In this document: one piece after another, positions 1 to 13,331 of the stretch | Layout of the letters: each line of letters begins with the position of its first letter | How positions within the stretch are numbered: position 1 is the stretch's first letter | Assembly: GCA_949825065.1 (NCBI GenBank) | Contig: OX463842.1 | Span: 53,764,034-53,828,033, forward strand | Direction of reading: 5' to 3' | From: Odontocerum albicorne | Lineage: Eukaryota > Arthropoda > Insecta > Trichoptera > Odontoceridae | DNA: 64,000 nucleotides | Translations under genes and position numbers: made by a program | Notes under the pieces: generated by a model | What the model saw: the letters and a program-made list of their open reading frames with translations, nothing else | Database searches by the model: none | What the model was told of the DNA's origin: nothing

Positions 1-3000
1 AGCACGTAATGATACAATATCGCGAGATAATTTACATTGAACACCATATTCATTCAATATTCTACTTTCAGCACGTAATGATACAATATCGCGAATTCAT
101 TTACATTAAACACCATATTCATTCAATATTCTACTTTCAGCACGTAATGATACAATATCGCGAATTCATTTACATTAAACACCATATTCATTCAATATTC
201 TACTTTCAGCACGTAATGACACAATATCGCGAATTCATTTACATTAAACACCATATTCATTCAATATTCTACTTTCAGCACGTAATGATACAATATCGCG
301 AATTCATTTACATTAAACACCAAATTCATTCAATATTCTACTTTCAGCACGTAATGATACAATATCGCGAATTCATTTACATTAAACACCAAATTCATTC
401 AATATTCTACTTTCAGCACGTAATGATACAATACCGCGAGTTCATTTACATTGAACACCATATTCATTCAATATTTTTCTTTCAGCACGTAATGATACAA
501 TATCGCGAATTCATTTACATTAAACACCATATTCATTCAATATTCTACTTTCAGCACGTAATGATACAATATCGCGAATTCATTTACATTAAACACCATA
601 TTCATTCAATATTCTACTTTCAGCACGTAATGATACAATACCGCGAGTTCATTTACATTGAACACCATATTCATTCAATATTCTACTTTCAGCACGTAAT
701 GATACAATATCGCGAATTCATTTACATTAAACACCATATTCATTCAATATTCTTCTTTCAGCACGTAATGATACAATATCGCGAATTCATTTACATTAAA
801 CACCATATTCATTCAATATTCTACTTTCAGCACGTAATGATACAATATCGCGAATTCATTTACATTAAACACCATATTCATTCAAAATTCTACTTTCAGC
901 ACGTAATGATACAATACCGCGAGTTCATTTACATTGAACACCATATTCATTCAATATTTTTCTTTCAGCACGTAATGATACAATATCGCGAATTCATTTA
1001 CATTAAACACCATATTCATTCAATATTCTACTTTCAGCACGTAATGATACAATATCGCGAATTCATTTACATTAAACACCATATTCATTCAATATTCTAC
1101 TTTCAGCACGTAATGATACAATACCGCGAGTTCATTTACATTGAACACCATATTCATTCAATATTCTACTTTCAGCACGTAATGATACAATATCGCGAAT
1201 TCATTTACATTAAACACCATATTCATTCAATATTCTACTTTCAGCACGTAATGATACAATATCGCGAATTCATTTACATTAAACACCATATTCATTCAAT
1301 ATTCTACTTTCAGCACGTAATGATACAATATCGCGAATTCATTTACATTAAACACCAAATTCATTCAATATTCTACTTTCAGCACGTAATGATACAATAT
1401 CGCGAATTCATTTACATTAAACACCAAATTCATTCAATATTCTACTTTCAGCACGTAATGATACAATACCGCGAGTTCATTTACATTGAACACCATATTC
1501 ATTCAATATTTTTCTTTCAGCACGTAATGATACAATATCGCGAATTCATTTACATTAAACACCATATTCATTCAATATTCTACTTTCAGCACGTAATGAT
1601 ACAATATCGCGAATTCATTTACATTAAACACCATATTCATTCAAAATTCTACTTTCAGCACGTAATGATACAATACCGCGAGTTCATTTACATTGAACAC
1701 CATATTCATTCAATATTCTACTTTCAGCACGTAATGATACAATATCGCGAATTCATTTACATTAAACACCATATTCATTCAATATTCTACTTTCAGCACG
1801 TAATGATACAATATCGCGAATTCATTTACATTAAACACCATATTCATTCAATATTCTACTTTCAGCACGTAATGATACAATATCGCGAATTCATTTACAT
1901 TAAACACCAAATTCATTCAATATTCTACTTTCAGCACGTAATGATACAATACCGCGAGTTCATTTACATTGAACACCATATTCATTCAATATTTTTCTTT
2001 CAGCACGTAATGATACAATATCGCGAATTCATTTACATTAAACACCATATTCATTCAATATTTTTCTTTCAGCACGTAATGATACAATATCGCGAATTCA
2101 TTTACATTAAACACCATATTCATTCAATATTCTACTTTCAGCACGTAATGATACAATACCGCGAGTTCATTTACATTGAACACCATATTCATTCAATATT
2201 CTACTTTCAGCACGTAATGATACAATATCGCGAATTCATTTACATTAAACACCATATTCATTCAATATTCTACTTTCAGCACGTAATGATACAATATCGC
2301 GAATTCATTTACATTAAACACCATATTCATTCAATATTCTACTTTCAGCACGTAATGATACAATATCGCGAATTCATTTACATTAAACACCAAATTCATT
2401 CAATATTCTACTTTCAGCACGTAATGATACAATACCGCGAGTTCATTTACATTGAACACCATATTCATTCAATATTTTTCTTTCAGCACGTAATGATACA
2501 ATATCGCAAATTCATTTACATTAAACACCATATTCATTCAATATTCTACTTTCTGCACGTAATGATACAATACCGCGAGTTCATTTACATTGAACACCAG
2601 ATTCATTCAATATTATACTTTCAGCACGTAATGATACAATATCGCGAATTCATTTACATTAAACACCATATTCATTCAATATTCTACTTTCAGCACGTAA
2701 TGATACAATATCGCGAATTCATTTACATTAAACACCATATTCATTCAATATTCTACTTTCAGCACGTAATGATACAATATCGCGAATTCATTTACATTAA
2801 ACACCAAATTCATTCAATATTCTACTTTCAGCACGTAATGATACAATACCGCGAGTTCATTTACATTGAACACCATATTCATTCAATATTTTTTTTTCAG
2901 CACGTAATGATACAATATCGCGAATTCATTTACATTAAACACCATATTCATTCAATATTCTACTTTCAGCACGTAATGATACAATACCGCGAGTTCATTT

Positions 3001-6000
3001 ACATTGAACACCATATTCATTCAATATTTTTCTTTCAGCACGTAATGATACAATATCGCGAGATAATTTACATTGAACACCATATTCATTCAATATTCTA
3101 CTTTCAGCACGTAATGATACAATATCGCGAATTCATTTACATTAAACACCATATTCATTCAATATTCTACTTTCAGCACGTAATGATACAATACCGCGAG
3201 TTCATTTACATTGAACACCATATTCATTCAATATTTTTCTTTCAGCACGTAATGATACAATATCGCGAGATAATTTACATTGAACACCATATTCATTCAA
3301 TATTCTACTTTCAGCACGTAATGATACAATATCGCGAATTCATTTACATTAAACACCATATTCATTCAATATTCTACTTTCAGCACGTAATGATACAATA
3401 CCGCGAGTTCATTTACATTGAACACCATATTCATTCAATATTCTACTTTCAGCACGTAATGATACAATATCGCGAATTCATTTACATTAAACACCATATT
3501 CATTCAATATTCTACTTTCAGCACGTAATGATACAATATCGCGAATTCATTTACATTAAACACCATATTCATTCAATATTCTACTTTCAGCACGTAATGA
3601 TACAATATCGCGAATTCATTTACATTAAACACCAAATTCATTCAATATTCTACTTTCAGCACGTAATGATACAATACCGCGAGTTCATTTACATTGAACA
3701 CCATATTCATTCAATATTTTTCTTTCAGCACGTAATGATACAATATCGCGAATTCATTTACATTAAACACCATATTCATTCAATATTCTACTTTCAGCAC
3801 GTAATGATACAATACCGCGAGTTCATTTACATTGAACACCATATTCATTCAATATTTTTCTTTCAGCACGTAATGATACAATATCGCGAGATAATTTACA
3901 TTGAACACCATATTCATTCAATATTCTACTTTCAGCACGTAATGATACAATATCGCGAATTCATTTACATTAAACACCATATTCATTCAATATTCTACTT
4001 TCAGCACGTAATGATACAATATCGCGAATTCATTTACATTAAACACCATATTCATTCAATATTCTACTTTCAGCACGTAATGATACAATACCGCGAGTTC
4101 ATTTACATTGAACACCATATTCATTCAATATTCTACTTTCAGCACGTAATGATACAATATCGCGAATTCATTTACATTAAACACCATATTCATTCAATAT
4201 TCTACTTTCAGCACGTAATGATACAATATCGCGAATTCATTTACATTAAACACCATATTCATTCAATATTCTACTTTCAGCACGTAATGATACAATATCG
4301 CGAATTCATTTACATTAAACACCAAATTCATTCAATATTCTACTTTCAGCACGTAATGATACAATACCGCGAGTTCATTTACATTGAACACCATATTCAT
4401 TCAATATTTTTCTTTCAGCACGTAATGATACAATATCGCGAATTCATTTACATTAAACACCATATTCATTCAATATTCTACTTTCAGCACGTAATGATAC
4501 AATACCGCGAGTTCATTTACATTGAACACCATATTCATTCAATATTTTTCTTTCAGCACGTAATGATACAATATCGCGAGATAATTTACATTGAACACCA
4601 TATTCATTCAATATTCTACTTTCAGCACGTAATGATACAATATCGCGAATTCATTTACATTAAACACCATATTCATTCAATATTCTACTTTCAGCACATA
4701 ATGATACAATATCGCGAATTCATTTACATTAAACACCATATTCATTCAATATTCTACTTTCAGCACGTAATGATACAATATCGCGAATTCATTTACATTA
4801 AACACCAAATTCATTCTATATTCTACTTTCAGCACGTAATGATACAATACCGCGAGTTCATTTACATTGAACACCATATTCATTCAATATTTTTCTTTCA
4901 GCACGTAATGATACAATATCGCGAATTCATTTACATTAAACACCATATTCATTCAATATTCTACTTTCAGCACGTAATGATACAATACCGCGAGTTCATT
5001 TACATTGAACACCATATTCATTCAATATTTTTCTTTCAGCACGTAATGATACAATATCGCGAATTCATTTACATTAAACACCATATTCATTCAATATTCT
5101 ACTTTCAGCACGTAATGATACAATACCGCGAGTTCATTTACATTGAACACCATATTCATTCAATATTTTTCTTTCAGCACGTAATGATACAATATCGCGA
5201 ATTCATTTACATTAAACACCATATTCATTCAATATTCTACTTTCAGCACGTAATGATATAATACCGCGAGTTCATTTTCATTGAACACCATATTCATTCA
5301 ATATTTTTCTTTCAGCACGTAATGATACAATATCGCGAATTCATTTACATTAAACACCATATTCATTCAATATTCTACTTTCAGCACGTAATGATACAAT
5401 ACCGCGAGTTCATTTACATTGAACACCATATTCATTCAATATTTTTCTTTCAGCACGTAATGATACAATATCGCGAATTCATTTACATTAAACACCATAT
5501 TCATTCAATATTCTACTTTCAGCACGTAATGATACAATATCGCGAATTCATTTACATTAAACACCATATTCATTCAATATTCTACTTTCAGCACGTAATG
5601 ATACAATACCGCGAGTTCATTTACATTGAACACCATATTCATTCAATATTTTTCTTTCAGCACGTAATGATACAATATCGCGAATTCATTTACATTAAAC
5701 ACCATATTCATTCAATATTCTACTTTCAGCACGTAATGATATAATACCGCGAGTTCATTTACATTGAACACCATATTCATTCAATATTTTTCTTTCAGCA
5801 CGTAATGATACAATATCGCGAATTCATTTACATTAAACACCATATTCATTCAATATTCTACTTTCAGCACGTAATGATACAATACCGCGAGTTCATTTAC
5901 ATTGAACACCATATTCATTCAATATTTTTCTTTCAGCACGTAATGATACAATATCGCGAATTCATTTACATTAAACACCATATTCATTCAATATTCTACT

Positions 6001-6756
6001 TTCAGCACGTAATGATACAATATCGCGAATTCATTTACATTAAACACCATATTCATTCAATATTCTACTTTCAGCACGTAATGATACAATACCGCGAGTT
6101 CATTTACATTGAACACCATATTCATTCAATATTTTTCTTTCAGCACGTAATGATACAATATCGCGAATTCATTTACATTAAACACCATATTCATTCAATA
6201 TTCTACTTTCAGCACGTAATGATATAATACCGCGAGTTCATTTACATTGAACACCATATTCATTCAATATTTTTCTTTCAGCACGTAATGATACAATATC
6301 GCGAATTCATTTACATTAAACACCATATTCATTCAATATTCTACTTTCAGCACGTAATGATACAATACCGCGAGTTCATTTACATTGAACACCATATTCA
6401 TTCAATATTTTTCTTTCAGCACGTAATGATACAATATCGCGAATTCATTTACATTAAACACCATATTCATTCAATATTCTACTTTCAGCACGTAATGATA
6501 CAATACCGCGAGTTCATTTACATTGAACACCATATTCATTCAATATTTTTCTTTCAGCACGTAATGATACAATATCGCGAATTCATTTACATTAAACACC
6601 ATATTCATTCAATATTCTACTTTCAGCACGTAATGATACAATATCGCGAATTCATTTACATTAAACACCATATTCATTCAATATTCTACTTTCAGCACGT
6701 AATGATACAATACCGCGAGTTCATTTACATTGAACACCATATTCATTCAATATTTT
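1..6756. repeat. 69-bp satellite array, about 98 units
   Basis: The first 6.76 kb is a head-to-tail array of a 69-bp unit and begins at the window edge, so it probably continues to the left. Unit variants are visible: one with TATCGCGAATTC, one with TACCGCGAGTTC and TTGAAC, one with CGCGAGATAA, plus ATATTCAT versus AAATTCAT. Towards the right end a higher-order period appears: a TAA-bearing variant (ATGATATAATACC) recurs at about 5256, 5739 and 6222, 483 bp apart, which is seven units. Because 69 is divisible by three, the plus strand stays open for 1750 codons, but it encodes only a 23-residue repeat and is not taken as a gene. No unit contains the TACGAGTA octamer common further right. Confidence 0.97.
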
Positions 6757-6892
6757 CCATAGCTTGTCTCTTATCATACTTTATTGTTATTAGCTTTTTT
6801 AAGCTCACGTTAAATAATATACATTTTTACCTTTTGCTAAACATTTATTTACAATCATACTGAAATAAAAAATCTAATTCACGCATACTCTT

Positions 6893-7038
6893 CATATTTT
6901 GGATAAATTACGAAGTGCTTGATATATTATACCGTGATTGTACTGCTGTCGATGGTGTGATGTTTCATATTTTGGATAAATGACGAAGTGCTTGATATGT
7001 CATGCCGTAATTTGCCTGCTGTTGATAGTGGGATGTTT
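6893..7038. repeat. two tandem 73-bp copies
   Basis: Two diverged direct copies begin with CATATTTTGGATAAAT at 6893 and 6966, and a truncated third start (CATATTT) follows at 7039. The flanking DNA (6757-6892 and 7040-7200) is plain AT-rich sequence with nothing recognised. Confidence 0.8.
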
Positions 7039-7201
7039 CATATTTCCCCCTATTCAGTAAACTTTTTTGCACTTGAACTCTACGATTCACCTTTACATTG
7101 AAAATAGGAAAATAGTTATAATAATATTGTATTATAGAAAGTTAAATATAATAATACTCCTGAATAATTATTCCACAACTGAAGTTAAAAATAACCAGAA
7201 C

Positions 7202-7229
7202 TGGAACGGAATGGAATGGAATGGAATGG
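7202..7229. repeat. (GGAAT)n microsatellite
   Basis: Four to five copies of GGAAT or GGAAC lie within AT-rich sequence. Confidence 0.8.
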
Positions 7230-7529
7230 CCGAGAATCGAAGTCGTTTACCATATACTCGTTATGGAAGTATTATTGTATCGTATCACTTTTTTTCGATA
7301 TCATCAACTCTTAAATAATTATTATATTTTGAAGAGTGACCTCGTACTCCTGAGAATTTGATAATGCTCGGATAGATGAATAAACACGTTCTACATTAAT
7401 TTTTAAGATGAAAACCATAAATATAGGGGTGAAATTTGATTATTTATATTACGGTTCAAAAATCTGTTTCCTCATATGGATGCATAAATGAGATGAGGGA
7501 CGCCTATAAAACCGTCGGACCATATTATT

Positions 7530-7720
7530 GGATATCGGGGCGGTGCGGGCGGAGGGGTTAGGGGGGTGGGTGAGGGAGAGTGGTTGGGGGCGGGGGCGGG
7601 GGCCGCGAGAGACCAGACTGACCGAGGCAGAGCCGAAAGCGGCTGAAGGGCTGGAGTGCTGGAGTGCTGGAGTGCGGGCCGAGTGCATGTTTGCAGGGTG
7701 TGTTAAGGAAGTGTGTTTAG
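7530..7720. promoter_or_regulatory. G-rich patch, possible promoter or G-quadruplex
   Basis: A sharp GC-rich patch of about 190 bp sits in AT-rich DNA. The plus strand carries runs such as GGGGGCGGGGGCGGGGG at about 7587-7603, which could form a G-quadruplex, and GGAGTGCT is repeated near 7655. Short open frames cross it on both strands but look like composition artefacts. It could be a promoter or non-coding first exon, but no linked gene is visible. From 7721 to 7884 nothing is recognised. Confidence 0.3.
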
Positions 7721-7884
7721 AGAGGGAGAGGGGTACGCTATGGTCGGCCTAATGTTCTGTAAGACTTAACACGTAAACATTATCATTTTTTTTTCTAGGC
7801 CAATCGAGTCCCCCTGATTCTTAATTTAAGCATATTGTAGTTAGAAAGCAATTTCCGACATCTATATTTAATTCGTTATAAAAA

Positions 7885-8005
7885 CGCTGTTGTAGGAAAC
7901 AATCTCAGCACCTCCCGCGCTGTTGTAGGAAACAATCTCAGCACCTCCCACGCTGTTGTAGGAAACAATCCCAGAACTTCCCACGCTGTTGTAGGAAACA
8001 AAATT
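7885..8005. repeat. 33-bp minisatellite, about 3.6 units
   Basis: Direct copies starting CGCTGTTGTAGGAAAC occur at 7885, 7918, 7951 and 7984, and the last is truncated. From 8006 to 8284 nothing is recognised. Confidence 0.9.
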
Positions 8006-8284
8006 AGAGATGTAAACGGTCAACGATACAATGGTGCACGAATATATACAAGTACAACCATTGCAAATCAGATTCAGATTACACCTGATATTATATACAT
8101 ATATGAGTTCAGCTGGTTCTGAATACTCCAGACATGACTACTGGTGCCAAGCAGGACTGTGCCCTAGCTTGGCCCGAGATATCTAATTAGAAAGTCCAGT
8201 GCGCACAAAAAGTCTTTCAATGCCAAAAATGTTGCCAACTGGTGGAATATGGAAAAACTGGGAGAAATTTAAATACCGCGTATA

Positions 8285-8365
8285 ATAACGCTTTATCGGG
8301 AGCTGCTGTGATCTGCCTGGTAAGATGCTCGACTTCAGCCCGTAGATTTTGAGTTGAATTCCCTA
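8285..8365 (+). repeat. tRNA-like SINE trace
   Basis: CCTGGTAAGATGCTCGACTT followed about 20 bp later by TTGAGTTGAATTCCC resembles the A-box and B-box spacing of a tRNA-derived SINE. The cloverleaf is not intact, so it is not called a tRNA gene. It lies directly before the 115-bp array. Confidence 0.3.
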
Positions 8366-8378
8366 TAGCATAAAAAAG

Positions 8379-9183
8379 TACAGAGTATCGCATGAAACGT
8401 ATAAAAGTATTTTTACCTCGTTACATGGGGTAGTACGAGTAGTATAGCCACTACTTGCGATGGAGAATCTCAAGTTCCGTGCCTACTCCATTGTACAGAG
8501 TATCGCATGAAACGTATAAAAGTATTTTTACCTCGTTACATGGGGTAGTACGAGTAGTATAGCCACTACTTGCGATGGAGAATCTCAAGTTCCGTGCCTA
8601 CTCCATTGTACAGAGTATCGCATGAAACGTATAAAAGTATTTTTACCTCGTTACATGGGGTAGTACGAGAAGTATAGCCACTACTTGCCATGGAGAATCT
8701 CAAGTTCCGTGCCTACTCCATTGTACAGAGTATCGCATAAAACGTATAAAAGTATTTTTACCTCGTTACATGGGGTAGTACGAGTAGTATAGCCACTACT
8801 TGCGATGGAGAATCTCAAGTTCCGTGCCTACTCCATTGTACAGAGTATCGCATGAAACGTATAAAAGTATTTTTACCTCGTTACATGGGGTAGTACGAGT
8901 AGTATAGCCACTACTTGCGATGGAGAATCTCAAGTTCCGTGCCTACTCCATTGTACAGAGTATCGCATGAAACGTATAAAAGTATTTTTACCTCGTTACA
9001 TGGGGTAGTACGAGTAGTATAGCCACTACTTGCGATGGAGAATCTCAAGTTCCGTGCCTACTCCATTGTACAGAGTATTGCATGAAACGTATAAAAGTAT
9101 TTTTACCTCGTTACATGGGGTAGTACGAGTAGTATAGCCACTACTTGCGATGGAGAATCACAAGTTCCGTGCCTACTCCATTG
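8379..9183. repeat. 115-bp minisatellite, 7 units
   Basis: Units start with TACAGAGTATCGCAT at 8379, 8494, 8609, 8724, 8839, 8954 and 9069 and are almost identical. Each contains AGTACGAGTAG, i.e. the TACGAGTA octamer at 8434 and every 115 bp. The third unit has TACGAGAA instead. Confidence 0.97.
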
Positions 9184-9290
9184 ACTATACCCGAAAACTT
9201 GATTAATGACGTCGAAACGAATATTATCTGTCAGTCACATTTTTCAAACTGCCAACATCATCAATTCCGATATGTTAAAAGCTTATCCTA
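9184..9290. repeat. dispersed repeat family, copy 1
   Basis: The segment with CCCGAAAACTTGATTAATG and a downstream AATTCCGATATGTT resembles segments near 29250-29345, 33440-33490 and 44905-44965. It is a dispersed, non-coding family of unknown class. Confidence 0.4.
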
Positions 9291-10479
9291 CAAATAAATG
9301 TGATAAATAATGGGGATCATCTATGGGTGATTTACAACGTGTGGTATACAACTAACTTTAAATATAATATTATACTCGTACGTGTATGCTAGCTAGCTAC
9401 ATACTCGTAGCTTCAATAATGCGCTGTTCAATTATGGATCGGTGGTGTGAGTGGTACTCGTTCCTTTAACAACACGATGGTTATGCGAGACTTTTCAGGT
9501 TGAATACGAGCATGACAATATGTTATATGACTTACGAGTATGTGTCTTTGGACGCAGTAGCAGCCAACGAGCATATCAATTAAGGCGCTGGAATTGATTG
9601 TGTAATATTAATGTCTCCTGGTAGTTTGTCAATAGTTGCATTATTTGGTTCCTCATTATTGACAACTAATAGGACACCAGTCTCACATCATCCGCCAATG
9701 TTGAAATAACGAGGTACGAAGACATAATGAGATAGATAAGATATAGAGTTCCAGGCTGCGGACTATTTTTTGTGGAGGTATTTTTTGTTATTTCTGTGTT
9801 ACTGACTGAACAAATACTCGTGTGGTATGAAATAAATAAATTTATCTGATATTTAATGACTGTCAGATGTTGTGATCTTAGAAAATTCACCAAAAAGACT
9901 TTTTAGGATTTGAATGTATAGTATGTATACTCTAAACCTGAGAATAATTTTTTTAAACGGGCTGTTTTTTTATAGCTGATACTTTAAGAGAGGTTTGTTG
10001 AAGTAACATGCAATACAACAATAACAACTTGAACTTGCTGTTAAATTATCCATTGTCCTAAACATACGAGTTAATTAAGTAAGGATCACATTTGATACGA
10101 TCTTAGAGACCTAGTAAGTAGGTAAGATACTTGGGTTGTGGATTCGGTACTCGCCGGGGCCCAGGTTTTAAAGGAATCAATCCAGTATGGCTTTTAGTTA
10201 ACATTTTTCTAGTTGATTTGAAGAGACCGCTACAGCTGTACCATATGTTATGTGTATGCCATTAAACGCGCCAGGCAGGACTGCATGTAACGAAAGTGTA
10301 ATGCAATAATCAGAAACTAAACGGAAATGTGTTTGTATTAGGTGATGTACCTATACTATAGGGGGGCTTTTTTATAATTAGGATTTCAGCATGATACATT
10401 CGCGAAACACAATTGTTTCGAGGCATGTGCTCGACGTCGCCAGTTACCGATACAGCCTCCACGGCATCCTTTATGACTT
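9291..10479. other. AT-rich spacer, no gene seen
   Basis: No convincing coding region. It contains three TACGAGTA/TACTCGTA octamers (9373, 9402, 9533). A weak tRNA-like stretch lies near 10105-10170 (GGTAAGATACTTGGG, then GGATTCGGTACTC). Confidence 0.5.
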
Positions 10480-10875
10480 GTTGCTGGCGCCTACTTCGTA
10501 CGGTAACATTCGCAACCGGAGTACGCGCTCTCGGCTGGCGGGAGGCGCTTCGGAACAGCACAGCACGACCGTTCCGTAGCGCGGGGGCGGAAGACTGCGC
10601 GCCGCGGCGGGCGGCCGACGGCGAAGGGCGGGGGCGGCGGTGGCGCGCGGAGTGAGGGTCGGCAGTATCGCGCCGCCCGTCTCGCAGCAGGGACGTATCG
10701 CTCGCCACCGGGACGCGCTCGCGAGCGCTAATTATTAATTATACAAAAGTGGGTGTGCGCGGCTCCGTGTCCCGCTGCAACAGTGTCACGCCGCGCTCCG
10801 CTCCGCCCAGTGCAGCTCCCGGCGCGCAGCACACGGCTGCACTTGGCTCTCCTGGTGCATGATCTCGCGGTCAAA
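10480..10875. promoter_or_regulatory. CpG-rich island, candidate promoter or first exon
   Basis: About 400 bp are strongly GC- and CpG-rich (for example GCGCGCCGCGGCGGGCGG near 10600 and CGCTCGCGAGCG near 10718), in contrast to the AT-rich surroundings. Open frames on both strands here (10310-10708 minus, 10413-10655 plus) have no recognisable domain and look composition-driven. It lies about 15 kb upstream of the Side-family signal exon, so it could be that gene's promoter and 5' UTR exon, but no splice link can be shown. From 10876 to 11725 nothing is recognised apart from one octamer at 11237. Confidence 0.35.
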
Positions 10876-11725
10876 CTATCTCGTGACAGTTCTCATATGG
10901 ATAGAAACCTTGTGAAGTTCATAATTTAATATTAAACACATTACATTCCAGTATTGCATACAGTGACATTTCTTACTTCTCTGTACTGGGAACCCAAATA
11001 GTTGAATTATGTTAAATTTGAATAGGCAGTTTCCGCTTGCCAAAGTTAATGTGTTTATAACTATTTGTATTTCTTAGCACTCTTAGCAAGTTACATTTGT
11101 TCTGTTTATCAACTTTCAGGTAAACGTTTCCACTCGTGATGCTTTTATTTTTAAATGTATTAGCTTCAGTTAATATTTCAATTGCAATAGTAAATTTACA
11201 GGAAACACTTTATCTCTAAATATTGTACAATCATTCTACGAGTATTTGTTTACATTTATTCGTACTGGTCGATGATGGCAAATATCTTCGAGGTCATACC
11301 TTATTTATTATACCAGAAACACAAAATTTTGTATATTTGTATTTAAGAACATGAATAATGCTTCGATAAAGCTTTAAAGTATGTTGTGAAGTAAATAATT
11401 AATTAGCTTGTAGAATACGAATACCACCCCTTCCTTACCTTAAGTAGCTCTGAGTTACTTTTTTCCGCGCTCTGCTTCTTTCAGAAATTTAGTTTACCTC
11501 TCGTAACATTTGATTCCTCGAGTTCCATTCCAATCAAATGTAATTTACCTCTTTTCAAAAAGAAGTGTGCTTTGTCCGTGACGAGACTCGATCACCATTA
11601 AAAGTTATAAAGAAATTGTTTATGTATTAATATTTCTTCTTCTGTGTGTTTAACTTTTATGTGACGTTTACGTAATTTAGCTTGCCTTAAGTAGGTATCC
11701 ATAGTAAATGCCTTTATTGAAAAAT

Positions 11726-13331
11726 TTTGGTAACAAATGAAATGTTCGCTTGTCACTTGTCGGTTTGTCATCGTCAGATTTAGGAAAAGTCTGTCCTCTA
11801 TTGGACCGCGATTTCTACTCGTAGCATTTACCCATATTTGTAGGAGATAATTAACAAATGAAATGTTCACTTGTCGGTTTGTCATCGTCAGATTTAGTAA
11901 AAGTCTGTCCTCTATTGGACCGCGATTTCTACTCGTAGCATTTACCTATATTTGTAGGAGATAATTAACAAATGAAATGTTCACTTGTCGGTTTGTCATC
12001 GTCAGATTTAGGAAAAGTTTGTTCTCTATTGGACCGCGATTTCTACTCGTAGCATTTACCCATATTTGTAGGAGATAATTAACAAATGAAATGTTCACTT
12101 GTCGGTTTGTCATCGTCAGATTTAGTAAAAGTCTGTGCTCTATTGGACCGCGATTTCTACTCGTAGCATTTACACATATTTGTAGGAGATAATTAACAAA
12201 TGAAATGTTCACTTGTCGGTTTGTCATCGTCAGATTTAGGAAAAGTCTGTGCTCTATTGGACCGCGATTTCTACTCGTAGCATTTACCCATATTTGTAGG
12301 AGATAATTAACAAATGAAATGTTCACTTGTCGGTTTGTTATCGTCAGATTTAGGAAAAGTCTGTCCTCTATTGGACCGCGATTTCTACTCGTAGCATTTA
12401 CCCATATTTGTAGGAGATAATTAACAAATGAAATATTCACTTGTCGGTTTGTCATCGTCAGATTTAGGAAAAGTCTGTCCTCTATTGGACCGCGATTTCT
12501 ACTCGTAGCATTTACCCATATTTGTAGGAGATAATTAATAAATGAAATGTTCACTTGTCGGTTTGTCATCGTCAGATTTAGGAGAAGTCTGTCCTCTATT
12601 GGACCGCGATTTCTACTCGTAGCATTTACCCATATTTGTAGGAGATAATTAACAAATGAAATGTTCACTTGTCGGTTTGTTATCGTCAGATTTAGGAAAA
12701 GTCTGTCCTCTATTGGACCGCGATTTCTACTCGTAGCATTTACCCATATTTGTAGGAGATAATTAACAAATGAAATATTCACTTGTCGGTTTGTCATCGT
12801 CAGATTTAGGAGAAGTCTGTCCTCTATTGGACCGCGATTTCTACTCGTAGCATTTACCCATATTTGTAAGAGATAATTAACAAATGAAATGTTCACTTGT
12901 CGGTTTGTCATCGTCAGATTCAGGAAAAGTCTGTTCTCTATTGGACCGCGATTTCTACTCGTAGCATTTACCCATATTTGTAGGAGATAATTAACAAATG
13001 AAATGTTCACTTGTCGGTTTGTTATCGTCAGATTTAGGAAAAGTCTGTCCTCTATTGGACCGCGATTTCTACTCGTAGCATTTACCCATATTTGTAGGAG
13101 ATAATTAACAAATGAAATATTCACTTGTCGGTTTGTCATCGTCAGATTTAGGAGAAGTCTGTCCTCTATTGGACCGCGATTTCTACTCGTAGCATTTACC
13201 CATATTTGTAGGAGATAATTAACAAATGAAATGTTCACTTGTCGGTTTGTCATCGTCAGATTCAGGAAAAGTCTGTTCTCTATTGGACCGCGATTTCTAC
13301 TCGTATCATTTACCCATATTTGTAGGAGATA
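11726..13331. repeat. 114-bp minisatellite, about 14 units
   Basis: Units are marked by ATATTTGTAGGAGATAATTA every 114 bp from 11833. Almost every unit contains CTACTCGTAGC, i.e. TACTCGTA (first at 11816). Since 114 is a multiple of three, the minus strand stays open for 499 codons with a 38-residue period; this is an artefact. Sub-variants (GTCATC/GTTATC, AGGAAAAG/AGGAGAAG) recur in blocks, indicating multi-unit duplication. Confidence 0.97.

Noticed and set aside
9..5261. 1750-codon open frame over the 69-bp satellite
   Set aside because: The unit is 69 bp, divisible by three and without a stop in this frame, so openness is automatic. A single substitution (CAA to TAA) closes it in later units. 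No splice, start or domain context.
8379..9183. CRISPR-like array
   Set aside because: Repeats are directly contiguous 115-bp units without unique spacers, in a spliced eukaryotic genome.
10310..10708. 132-codon minus-strand gene across the CpG island
   Set aside because: Arg/Ala/Ser-rich composition, no domain, and open frames on the opposite strand at the same place; explained by GC content.
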